From: Bacilli bacterium
GTDB taxonomy: Bacteria; Bacillota_I; Bacilli_A; RFN20; CAG-826
DNA length: 10,444 nucleotides
NCBI GenBank assembly: GCA_017618495.1
Contig: JAFZUD010000177.1
Location: 1-10,444 of the forward strand
Direction of reading: 5' to 3'
Below the pieces are notes generated by a model. The model was not told the DNA's origin and did not search any database. It worked only from the letters and a program-made list of their open reading frames with translations. The first letter of the stretch is position 1. Each line of letters opens with the position of its first letter. Below, one piece after another: positions 1 through 5,939 of this stretch. Position numbers and translations under genes: made by a program.

Positions 1-512
1 TCGAAGAGGCTCAGGCCGGCGTTAAGGACCTCCAAGACGCTACCGCCCTTGCCACCGGTGAGAAACTCGTCTTCCGTCGCTATAAGATCCTCAAGAAGGC
101 TGAAGGCCAGGGATTTGGCACCTACATCCACATGGGTGGAAAGATCGGTGTCGTCGTCATCCTTGAAAAGGAAGATGCCGAATTAGCCAACCAGTTGGCC
201 ATGCACATCGCTGCCAACAACCCTCTCTACCTCGCCCTCGAAGACGTTCCAGCCGCCGAGAGAGAAAGAGAGCAGAAGATCGCCGAGACCGAAGTCGCCA
301 ATGACGAGAAACTCGCCAACAAGCCAGAACAGGTCAAAGCCCAGATCGCCCAGCGCAAAGTCGACAAGGTTCTCTCCCAGAGCTGCCTTACCTTCCAGAA
401 GTGGTTACTCGACGAATCCAAGACCGTCGGTCAGCTTCTTGGTGAGAAGGGCAACAAGGTTGTCACCTTCGTCCGCTTCCAGGTTGGCGATGGCGTCGAA
501 GCCGCTGCTTAA
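1..512 (+). CDS. tsf: Elongation factor Ts, C-terminal part (5' end outside window)
   Basis: EF-Ts is the cytoplasmic guanine-nucleotide exchange factor that recycles EF-Tu-GDP to EF-Tu-GTP during translation elongation. The frame is open from the first complete codon at position 3, and about 169 residues are visible, so the start codon and the N-terminal UBA-like and EF-Tu-contacting parts lie upstream. Family landmarks in order are the GKIGVVVILE strand of the dimerisation/core domain, AMHIAANNPLYL, a charged helical hairpin (VPAAEREREQKIAE onward), and the closing KTVGQLLGEKGNKV - VTFVRFQVGDG block, which is close to the usual C-terminus. The gene stops with TAA and is followed by a strong hairpin terminator, so it is the last gene of its unit (usually rpsB-tsf). 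C-ending codons dominate, as expected for a highly expressed gene. Identification is secure; only the missing 5' part is unknown. Confidence 0.97.
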   Translation, partial: EEAQAGVKDLQDATALATGEKLVFRRYKILKKAEGQGFGTYIHMGGKIGVVVILEKEDAELANQLAMHIAANNPLYLALEDVPAAEREREQKIAETEVANDEKLANKPEQVKAQIAQRKVDKVLSQSCLTFQKWLLDESKTVGQLLGEKGNKVVTFVRFQVGDGVEAAA

Positions 513-533
513 TCTATTAGCCGATTAAAAATC

Positions 534-560
534 AAGTCCTCACATTGTGGGGACTTTTTT
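534..560 (+). terminator. Intrinsic terminator after tsf
   Basis: The arms AGTCCTCAC (535-543) and GTGGGGACT (547-555) form a nine-base-pair stem with one T-G wobble and an ATT loop. The second arm runs straight into a run of six T (555-560). It lies 22 nt after the tsf stop and separates tsf from the pyrH promoter. An apparent upstream extension of pyrH from a TTG at 545 would start inside this hairpin, which argues against it. Confidence 0.93.
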
Positions 561-572
561 CATATAAAAAAG

Positions 573-604
573 TTGTCGCTCGAATCTCCTCTTCTTTGTA
601 TAAT
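573..604 (+). promoter_or_regulatory. Promoter of pyrH-frr; -10 box very close to the ATG
   Basis: A perfect TATAAT -10 box lies at 599-604. The -35 is weak: TTGTCG at 573-578 is the best match but leaves a 20-nt spacer, and a 17-nt spacer would put the -35 at 576-581 (TCGCTC, poor). Transcription would normally start six to eight bases after the -10, about 611-613, while the pyrH ATG is at 614. There is no purine-rich ribosome binding site between the two. The mRNA is therefore predicted to be leaderless or to have a leader of only a few bases. Confidence 0.7.
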
Positions 605-613
605 AAAACCAAT

Positions 614-1336
614 ATGAAACCTATTTATAAAAGAGTAATCATCAAACTCTCCGGCGAGGCTTTAGCTGACCAGGAGAATCATTCTATTTACGACAGGGCA
701 AAACTCCAAAGAATTGCCAACACGATCAAAGAGGTCGCTGACACCGGAGTCCAAATTGGCATCGTCGTCGGTGCTGGAAACATCTGGCGTGGCAAACTTG
801 CCGATACCGTCGGCATCGACCATTCGACCGCTGACTACATGGGCATGCTTGGCACCATCATGAATGGCTTAGCCATCCAAAGCGCCTGTGAGGAAAAGGG
901 CCTCGACACCAGGGTCGCCAGCGCCATCAACGTCCCACAGGTCTGCGAGCCATACATCCGTAGAAAAGCCATCCATCATCTCAATAAGAACTGCGTCGTC
1001 ATCTTCGCCGGCGGAACCGGAAACCCAGTCTTCACCACCGACAGCAACGCCGCTCTCAAAGCTCTTGATTGCGATGCTGATGCCATCCTTATGGGCAAGA
1101 ACAACGTGGAAGGCGTCTATGACTCTGACCCACGCACCAACCCAAATGCCAAGCTTCTTAAGAAGCTCACCTTCCAGGAGACCGTTGAGAAACAGCTTCA
1201 GGTCATGGATCTCACAGCGGTGGCCCAGTTAGAGAAAAGCAAAATCAAGATTCACGTATTCAATATGGAAGACCCAGAGAACATCATGAAGGTTCTTATG
1301 GGCGAAGACGTCGGAAGCGTCATATCGGAGGAATAA
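614..1336 (+). CDS. pyrH: UMP kinase
   Basis: Bacterial UMP kinase, a cytoplasmic amino-acid-kinase-fold enzyme that phosphorylates UMP to UDP with ATP, supplying all UTP and CTP. The product has 240 residues, the usual size. Visible motifs are KLSGEAL at residues 11-17 (phosphate binding), GAGNIWRG at 53-60 (normally GGGNIWRG), DYMGMLGTIMNGL, GGTGNPVFTTDS from 133 (UMP and phosphate contacts), and KNNVEGVYDSDP from 162 (ATP/nucleotide site). I chose the ATG at 614 because the protein then begins MKPIYKRVIIKLSGE as in the family. The frame is open further upstream, but that would pass through the tsf terminator and the promoter. There is no Shine-Dalgarno sequence. Its last codons contain the ribosome binding site of frr, three bases downstream, so the two genes are co-transcribed. 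The G-to-A change in the glycine loop is a mild oddity. Confidence 0.97.
   Translation: MKPIYKRVIIKLSGEALADQENHSIYDRAKLQRIANTIKEVADTGVQIGIVVGAGNIWRGKLADTVGIDHSTADYMGMLGTIMNGLAIQSACEEKGLDTRVASAINVPQVCEPYIRRKAIHHLNKNCVVIFAGGTGNPVFTTDSNAALKALDCDADAILMGKNNVEGVYDSDPRTNPNAKLLKKLTFQETVEKQLQVMDLTAVAQLEKSKIKIHVFNMEDPENIMKVLMGEDVGSVISEE
1327..1332 (+). promoter_or_regulatory. Strong Shine-Dalgarno of frr, inside the pyrH 3' end
   Basis: GGAGGA ends seven bases before the frr ATG at 1340 and overlaps the last sense codons of pyrH. It shows that this organism uses classical Shine-Dalgarno initiation for an operon-internal gene, in contrast to the first gene of the same unit. Confidence 0.9.
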
Positions 1337-1339
1337 CAT

Positions 1340-1885
1340 ATGGATCCAATCGTCAACGAATGCAAAGAACAGATGGAGAAATCCGTCAGAAGCCTTAACG
1401 ACAGCTTCGGAAAATTAAGAAGCGCTCAGGCTAACCCATCCGTCTTAAATGGCATCAAAGCGGATTACTATGGTGACAAGATTGCCATCACCGATATCTG
1501 CGCCATCACCAAACCAGAGCCAAGACAGCTCGTCGTCAAACCTTACTCCCACGAGGATCTTAAGGCTGTCGCGACCGCTATCACTGCCGCCAACATCGGC
1601 ATCAACCCACAGGTTGAAGCGGACCTCGTCCGTCTTATCTTCCCAGCCATGACTGAGGAGAACCGTAAGGCCACAGTCAAGCAAGCCAAAGGCTTTGCCG
1701 AAGATGCCAAAGTCGCTGTCAGAAACATCAGACGTGATTATCTCGCCATGCTTAAGGAAGATGATTCCATGTCAGATGACTATCGCGATAGAGTGGAGAA
1801 AGATCTCGAGAAAGTCGTCACCGATATCATGAAAGCCATCGATGATGCCTATGCTGCCAAAGAAAAAGAGATCATGACTATCTGA
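1340..1885 (+). CDS. frr: Ribosome recycling factor
   Basis: RRF works in the cytoplasm with EF-G to split the post-termination 70S complex so that subunits can be reused. The product has 181 residues, against about 185 usually. The N-terminal helix of the three-helix bundle begins at residue 1. The inserted beta-rich domain follows (LNGIKADYYGDK, then KPEPRQLVVKPY). Then come the NIGINPQVEADLVRLIFP segment, the TEENRK element and the long C-terminal helices with the hallmark KVAVRNIRRDYLAMLK, ending KEKEIMTI as is usual. The start is fixed by the GGAGGA seven bases upstream. It stops with TGA, direct evidence that TGA is not read as tryptophan here. In most relatives uppS follows directly; here a terminator and an opposite-strand gene intervene. 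Confidence 0.98.
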   Translation: MDPIVNECKEQMEKSVRSLNDSFGKLRSAQANPSVLNGIKADYYGDKIAITDICAITKPEPRQLVVKPYSHEDLKAVATAITAANIGINPQVEADLVRLIFPAMTEENRKATVKQAKGFAEDAKVAVRNIRRDYLAMLKEDDSMSDDYRDRVEKDLEKVVTDIMKAIDDAYAAKEKEIMTI

Positions 1886-1896
1886 CCTCAAAAACA

Positions 1897-1930
1897 AATA
1901 AAATCCCCTGAATTTGCAGGGGATTTTTTG
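1897..1930. terminator. Bidirectional intrinsic terminator between frr and the LRR gene
   Basis: AAATCCCCTG (1901-1910) pairs perfectly with CAGGGGATTT (1917-1926), giving ten base pairs around a six-base AATTTG loop. On the plus strand it is followed by a T run (1924-1929). On the minus strand the same hairpin is followed by TTTTATTTGTTTTT, a U-rich tract for the convergent gene. It begins 15 nt after the frr stop and ends shortly after the LRR gene stop, so one hairpin can end both units. Confidence 0.93.
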
Positions 1931-1942
1931 TTGTCTAGACTG

Positions 1943-2836
1943 TTACTCGATATAGATGTAAGGGCTGGCTTTAGTCTCTTTTAGAAGTTGGATGTAGCAA
2001 TCGCTTATGCCTTCAGCCCAGCCATCTTCTTTGACAATCTTTTCCCAATCGGTTTTGTTGCCGTTGAAGTTGATGTAATTCATCTTGCAGCCTTTGAAGA
2101 CGGCTTTTCCAATTTTGGTTAAGGAACCTGAAAGATTGATCTGAGTCAATGAAGAGCAATCTTCGAAAGCTGAATCTCCAAGTGCGGTAAGGTTGTCGGC
2201 AAGAGTGACATCGGTGAGTAGTGGGTTGTTGTAGAAGGCATGGTCACCGATCTCTTGCTTGCCTTCTTTGACGCTTCTGAATGAGACCTTTGTTAAGGAA
2301 GGTAAACTGGAGAAAGAATAAGAACCAATCTCTTTATAAAGAGATTGCGCATAGATTGCTTTGAGTTTCTCCCCTTTAGCTTTTATAGCGGATGTACCAT
2401 TGTCGCCGATTGAATAGACTGAATAGTTTTTATCATCAATCTTAACGGTGGAAGGTAGAACGAAAGTGGTGGAGTTAGTTATCGCAGTCACATTATTGAT
2501 ATGTGCGTATTCGCGATCGGCGCTGTCGGTTCTGATCTCATATTCAAAGGTTCCTGCGCCAGCGTATTTGTCACTAGCGTTATAGAAACCGGCTAAGTCT
2601 TGATTCCAATCAAAGTAATACTCGATCGGGTGGTTGGCTCTTTCGTTGTCGTTGATCGCACCCACAATCATGACTGTCGTGAAAGCGGCAACCAAAAGGA
2701 CGCCGATTGATCCAATTATCCATGTTGCCTTCTTTTCTTTAGGGGACATCTTTTTGGATTCTAACGGGGTTTTGTCAGGGATTTCTGGCGTTTCTACAAC
2801 GTTTTCCGACTCAACTTTGACTTCGTTTTCTTCCAT
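1943..2836 (-). CDS. Membrane-anchored BspA-type leucine-rich-repeat protein
   Basis: No specific function can be assigned. The predicted protein has 297 residues: an acidic N-terminus (1-27), a lysine-rich stretch (28-36), one hydrophobic segment (about 38-61, rich in I, G, V, A), then a long extracellular part. The lysines before the membrane segment and the absence of a signal-peptidase motif suggest an N-in, C-out anchor. Residues about 62-160 match nothing I recognise. From about 169 to 264 there are roughly four BspA-type (LRR_5) repeats with the pattern IGxxAFxxxxxLTxVxL, for example EIGDHAFYNNPLLTDVTL and ALGDSAFEDCSSLTQINL. They end in NFNGNKTDWEKI, which resembles the NGTKAxW close of such proteins. 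Proteins of this kind are usually surface adhesins or of unknown role. I prefer the ATG at 2836 over a GTG at 2845, because the GTG sits only one base from the -10 box. It lies opposite to all its neighbours, and two rows I counted are 37-40% GC against 48-53% in two neighbouring-gene rows, consistent with an insertion. Confidence 0.85.
   Translation of the reverse strand: MEENEVKVESENVVETPEIPDKTPLESKKMSPKEKKATWIIGSIGVLLVAAFTTVMIVGAINDNERANHPIEYYFDWNQDLAGFYNASDKYAGAGTFEYEIRTDSADREYAHINNVTAITNSTTFVLPSTVKIDDKNYSVYSIGDNGTSAIKAKGEKLKAIYAQSLYKEIGSYSFSSLPSLTKVSFRSVKEGKQEIGDHAFYNNPLLTDVTLADNLTALGDSAFEDCSSLTQINLSGSLTKIGKAVFKGCKMNYINFNGNKTDWEKIVKEDGWAEGISDCYIQLLKETKASPYIYIE
2326..2347. repeat. Perfect 22-bp palindrome inside the LRR gene
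   Basis: CAATCTCTTTA (2326-2336) is followed without a gap by its exact reverse complement (2337-2347). The minus-strand reading encodes QSLYKEI plus the first base of the next codon, at about residue 164, just before the first LRR. A perfect inverted repeat of eleven bases per arm is unlikely by chance in a window this size. Its role, if any, is unknown: it could be a protein-binding or recombination site, or an mRNA hairpin. Confidence 0.9.
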
Positions 2837-2846
2837 AAGTGACACT

Positions 2847-2875
2847 ATTGTATCGTTATTCGTTTCTTAATGCAC
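2847..2875 (-). promoter_or_regulatory. Promoter of the LRR gene; -10 box close to the ATG
   Basis: Read on the minus strand, TACAAT (2852-2847) is a good -10 box, ten bases before the ATG at 2836-2834. The -35 at 17-nt spacing (2875-2870, GTGCAT) is poor. The bases between the -10 and the ATG (AGTGTCACTT) hold no Shine-Dalgarno sequence, so the transcript is predicted to begin within a few bases of the start codon. Confidence 0.55.
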
Positions 2876-2897
2876 TTCTTTCGAGGCAAGAATGAAG

Positions 2898-2917
2898 AAA
2901 GGAAAAACTTTTCCTTT
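2898..2917. repeat. Inverted repeat between the divergent promoters (operator candidate)
   Basis: AAAGGAAAA (2898-2906) and TTTTCCTTT (2909-2917) are exact reverse complements separated by two bases. The element lies about midway between the two promoters (-35 regions near 2870-2875 on minus and 2933-2938 on plus). It has no long T run for either direction beyond its own arm, so it is a weak terminator candidate. A dimeric regulator site is possible but unproven. Nothing else was found in the 2837-2969 gap besides the two promoters. Confidence 0.6.
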
Positions 2918-2932
2918 GTAGGCCCTTACATG

Positions 2933-2961
2933 TTTTCTAGTCCCTCAAAATAGTCTATAAT
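2933..2961 (+). promoter_or_regulatory. Promoter of the uppS-cdsA-dxr-rseP-polC operon
   Basis: A perfect TATAAT lies at 2956-2961. TTTTCT at 2933-2938 is a mediocre -35 at the ideal 17-nt spacing. The uppS ATG at 2970 is only eight bases beyond the -10 and the bases between (TTCACTCA) contain no Shine-Dalgarno sequence, so transcription would start at or next to the start codon. Confidence 0.7.
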
Positions 2962-2969
2962 TTCACTCA

Positions 2970-3698
2970 ATGAGTGAAGAATTTGTTTTAAAAAAGAAGC
3001 TAGACCACGTTGCTTTCATTATGGATGGCAACGGACGTTGGGCGAACCTCCGTGGGCTCCCTCGTCACCTTGGTCATAAAGAGGCCTGCCGTCGATTGAT
3101 TGAGATTTATGATCTTTGCCGTGAGTTCAAAATCAAGTACGCCAGCTTCTATGCTTTTTCGACTGAAAACTGGAACCGTCCACAGGATGAAATCGATCAT
3201 CTCATGGACTATCTAGAGGAATTCTTCCATCGCGAGATCGACTACATCATGAAGACTGGTGGCAGAGTCGTTGTCTCCGGTGACTTAAGCCGTATCAGAG
3301 AACAAACCAGAAAAGTTTGTTACGAAGCCATCGAGATGACCAAGAATAACGATGCCTGCATCTTCAATGTCTGCCTCAATTACGGTGGACGCGACGAAAT
3401 CGTGAGAGCCACAAAGAAATTCGCCGAAGCCTATAAGAATGGCGAAGCGAAACTCGAAGACCTTGATGAAGGTTCCTTCAAAAATTACCTTTGGCAACCG
3501 GATATGCCTGATGTCGATTTGATGATCAGAACCAGCGGTGAGCAAAGGCTCTCAAATTACATGCTATATCAGAATGCCTATGCGGAGTTTGTCTTCACAG
3601 ATGTGAAGTGGCCTGATTTCCGCCGTAAAGCGTTCATCGACTGTTTGAAAGAATATCAGAACAGAAACCGCCGCTACGGGGGATTAAAGAATGAGTAA
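2970..3698 (+). CDS. uppS: Undecaprenyl diphosphate synthase (cis-prenyltransferase)
   Basis: It condenses farnesyl diphosphate with eight isopentenyl diphosphates to make C55 undecaprenyl diphosphate, the carrier lipid for peptidoglycan and other wall polymers, at the cytoplasmic face of the membrane. The 242 residues fit the family. HVAFIMDGNGRWA at 13-25 carries the catalytic Asp19 and the diphosphate-binding glycine/arginine loop. ASFYAFSTENWNRP follows, then a GGRVVVSGDL segment, CLNYGGRDEI, and the signature IRTSGEQRLSN at 186-196 with YQNAYAEFVFTD after it (IPP and magnesium binding, dimer interface). It ends RNRRYGG as expected. The ATG at 2970 gives a normal N-terminus but has no ribosome binding site. 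It is the first gene of the operon, and its last eight bases overlap the start of cdsA (ATGAGTAA). Confidence 0.98.
   Translation: MSEEFVLKKKLDHVAFIMDGNGRWANLRGLPRHLGHKEACRRLIEIYDLCREFKIKYASFYAFSTENWNRPQDEIDHLMDYLEEFFHREIDYIMKTGGRVVVSGDLSRIREQTRKVCYEAIEMTKNNDACIFNVCLNYGGRDEIVRATKKFAEAYKNGEAKLEDLDEGSFKNYLWQPDMPDVDLMIRTSGEQRLSNYMLYQNAYAEFVFTDVKWPDFRRKAFIDCLKEYQNRNRRYGGLKNE
3678..3683 (+). promoter_or_regulatory. Shine-Dalgarno of cdsA inside uppS
   Basis: GGGGGA in the uppS 3' end leaves seven bases to the cdsA ATG at 3691. With the eight-base overlap of the two genes it supports the chosen start and suggests coupled translation. Confidence 0.8.
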
Positions 3699-4776
3699 GA
3701 AAATCGGAAACATCGAAATCAATACACCACCAGAGGGTTACAAGACTTCTCTTAAGAGCAGACTCATCGTTGCGGGTATACTTTTGGTGACTGCAGTTCC
3801 AACTTTTGTTCTCGGAGGTTGGCCATATTTCTTCGCCATAATGGCGTTCCTTCTGGTTGCGATCGCCGAGGTCATCAAAGCTCCTCGCAAGAAATATAAC
3901 TGGTTCGTCTACGTTGCCACATACGCGATCATCCTCTCGTTCGTTTACTGGATGTTCTTGAAGGGGAACATGGACAGCTATCTTGACTATCTAGCCGCCC
4001 CTGATCAATTCCCTGATGGCTTTGCCATATCGCTCGACCAACACTATAAGAGCTTTGAAGTCTCTGTTATCGGTATTGGCGCTTCCCTTCTCATTTACTG
4101 TGTCGTCGGTATTTTGGATAAGAATTTCGGGCTTGATGATATCGCTTATTTCTTCTTCATGTCATTGCTCGTTGGACTTGGCTTCCAGTCTTTCTATTTC
4201 ATCAGATACTTCCCAATCAAAGCTGCGGCTGCTCCGCTTGAAGCTTATGTTGGCGCAACATGGGGAGGACAAGCGTATGGTCCTGACCTCATCAACAACA
4301 ATCTCTTCAAATACTTCGGTTCGTTTGAGCTTCTATTGTTTGTTTTCATCGCTCCTATGTTCAGCGACATCGCTGCTTATTTCGGCGGTGTTTATTTTGG
4401 AAAACACAAACTCAACGAAAGAATCTCTCCAAAGAAAACCTGGGAAGGTTTCTATTGGGGCATCATCGTTGGTTTCGTTGCTTCTGCGGCGTTCGGTCTG
4501 ATCCTTGCCGCTACCGGACACCCAATCCTTCCATTCCTCACCATCGACAAATGGTATTACATCGTTTTGATTGCGCTTGTTGAACCGGTTCTTGGAACCG
4601 TTGGAGATCTCTCCTTCAGCCTTATCAAACGCTATTACAACATCAAAGACTACGGAAACATCCTTAGAGGACACGGTGGCATCCTTGACCGTGCCGACAG
4701 CGTCATTTTCGCAAGCATCGGCGCCGTCATCATCCTTGTCCTCATGAAGAATGGTTGGAACTTCTTGGTTTACTAA
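3691..4776 (+). CDS. cdsA: Phosphatidate cytidylyltransferase (CDP-diglyceride synthase)
   Basis: Integral membrane enzyme that converts phosphatidic acid and CTP to CDP-diacylglycerol, the precursor of phosphatidylglycerol and cardiolipin. The product has 361 residues, longer than the roughly 270-285 of many family members. It has a short cytoplasmic N-terminus and about eight or nine hydrophobic segments; the extra length lies in the N-terminal half, including a loop near residues 90-125. The C-terminal third is typical: SDIAAYFGGVYFGKHKL, then ISPKKTWEG, then the CTP/metal signature SLIKR (310-314), K319-D320, GHGGILDR (327-334) and D336. The proline usually preceding GHGG is arginine (R326). 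It overlaps uppS by eight bases and lies three bases before dxr, so it is an internal operon gene. Confidence 0.95.
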   Translation: MSKKIGNIEINTPPEGYKTSLKSRLIVAGILLVTAVPTFVLGGWPYFFAIMAFLLVAIAEVIKAPRKKYNWFVYVATYAIILSFVYWMFLKGNMDSYLDYLAAPDQFPDGFAISLDQHYKSFEVSVIGIGASLLIYCVVGILDKNFGLDDIAYFFFMSLLVGLGFQSFYFIRYFPIKAAAAPLEAYVGATWGGQAYGPDLINNNLFKYFGSFELLLFVFIAPMFSDIAAYFGGVYFGKHKLNERISPKKTWEGFYWGIIVGFVASAAFGLILAATGHPILPFLTIDKWYYIVLIALVEPVLGTVGDLSFSLIKRYYNIKDYGNILRGHGGILDRADSVIFASIGAVIILVLMKNGWNFLVY

Positions 4777-4779
4777 TTT

Positions 4780-5937
4780 ATGCGTAAAGTTTTGCTTCTA
4801 GGCGCCTCTGGAAATATAGGCGTCCAGTCACTTGATATTTTTGAAGCCGACAGAGCCTCTTTTGAGCTTGTCGGTATCAGTGTCGGGAAGCAAACTGACA
4901 AGATCGAACCAATCCTCAAGAGATTCCCATCAATCAAAGGTGTTTATTGCATTGATGAGGGATTTGCCAAGGATTTAAAAGAAAAACACCCTGAATTAGA
5001 TGTCTTTTCCGGCGAGAACGGATTATCCGAACTCATTAGAAACAGCGATGCCGATATGGTTGAGAACGCCCTCGTCGGATTCTCTGGCTTAGTGCCTTCC
5101 GTAACGGCTTTGGAGGAGAATAAGATTCTTTGCCTTGCCAACAAAGAGAGTCTTGTCGTTGGTGGAGACATCATCAACAAACTCCTCGACGAAGGTCATG
5201 GAAAGATGTGGCCAATCGATTCTGAGCATGTCGCTATTGCGAAGTGCTTCTCCAAGGTTAATCCAGATGATGTTGAGAAGATTCTTCTTACCGGAAGCGG
5301 CGGCGCTTTCCGCAATCTCAAATTAGACGAACTCGATAACGTCACTCCTGAGATGGCTCTCCATCATCCAACCTGGAATATGGGTGCCAAGATCACCATC
5401 GACAGCGACACCATGATGAACAAAGGCTTTGAGATCATCGAAGCCCATCACTTATTCCGTTATGACGTCGACAAAGTCGAAGTCATTCTCCATGACGAAA
5501 GCAACCTTCATTCTGCCTTGCTCTTAAAAGACGGAACCATCGTTGGCGATGTCAGCAAACCAGACATGCATGGCCCGATCGCGTATGCGTTATACGAAGG
5601 CAAAGCGCCTTTCGAAGTGTTCAAAGTGAAGAAACTCGAAGACTTTGGCCCGTTCCATTTCCATAAGTTCAACCCAGAGAGGTACCCAGCCGTTCCTCTT
5701 TGCATCAAAGCCCTCAAGATGGGCGGAACCGCAACCGCGGTCATCAATGCCGCAAACGAAGTTGCCATTGCCCTATTCCTCGAAGGAAAAATCCGTTTCT
5801 CCGACATTGTCAAAGTAAACGAAATGACCTTGAGTCATTTTACTAATATAATGAATCCAACTCTCACCACCTTGGTGAGCGTCGATAAAGAGGTGCGTCA
5901 GTACGTTCGCACAACATTTGAGAAAGGAGTTAACTGA
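4780..5937 (+). CDS. dxr: 1-deoxy-D-xylulose 5-phosphate reductoisomerase
   Basis: Cytoplasmic NADPH- and metal-dependent enzyme that makes 2-C-methyl-D-erythritol 4-phosphate, the committed step of the MEP isoprenoid pathway that ultimately feeds uppS in this operon. The product has 385 residues, normal length. The dinucleotide loop is GASGNIG (8-14; usually GSTGSIG). LANKESLV follows. The metal ligands are Asp147 and Glu149 in PIDSEHVAI and Glu218 in NKGFE. The substrate loop is HPTWNMG (His196), and LTGSGGAFR carries the phosphate-binding serine. The C-terminus has the usual GGTATAVINAANEVAI - ALFL block. Divergent points are DSDT for DSAT and HDES for HPES. There is no clear Shine-Dalgarno sequence; the ATG lies three bases after the cdsA stop, so coupling to cdsA translation is likely. 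It stops with TGA. Confidence 0.96.
   Translation: MRKVLLLGASGNIGVQSLDIFEADRASFELVGISVGKQTDKIEPILKRFPSIKGVYCIDEGFAKDLKEKHPELDVFSGENGLSELIRNSDADMVENALVGFSGLVPSVTALEENKILCLANKESLVVGGDIINKLLDEGHGKMWPIDSEHVAIAKCFSKVNPDDVEKILLTGSGGAFRNLKLDELDNVTPEMALHHPTWNMGAKITIDSDTMMNKGFEIIEAHHLFRYDVDKVEVILHDESNLHSALLLKDGTIVGDVSKPDMHGPIAYALYEGKAPFEVFKVKKLEDFGPFHFHKFNPERYPAVPLCIKALKMGGTATAVINAANEVAIALFLEGKIRFSDIVKVNEMTLSHFTNIMNPTLTTLVSVDKEVRQYVRTTFEKGVN
5923..5929 (+). promoter_or_regulatory. Shine-Dalgarno of rseP
   Basis: AAAGGAG lies within the last codons of dxr, ten bases before the rseP ATG at 5940. It fixes the start two bases after the dxr stop. Confidence 0.85.
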
Positions 5938-5939
5938 GC

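Noticed and set aside
513..533. Possible small feature between tsf and its terminator
   Set aside because: Only 21 A/T-rich bases with no start codon and ribosome binding site combination. It is the ordinary spacer before the hairpin.
545..613. N-terminal extension of pyrH from a TTG at 545
   Set aside because: It would begin inside the tsf terminator hairpin and cross the -10 box. The family N-terminus starts at the ATG at 614.
2837..2845. GTG start at 2845 for the LRR gene
   Set aside because: It lies one base from the TACAAT -10 box, so it would be upstream of any transcript made from that promoter. The ATG at 2836 fits better.
4565..4580. Short inverted repeat CGGTTC-TTG-GAACCG in cdsA
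   Set aside because: Six base pairs within a conserved coding segment, with no regulatory context.
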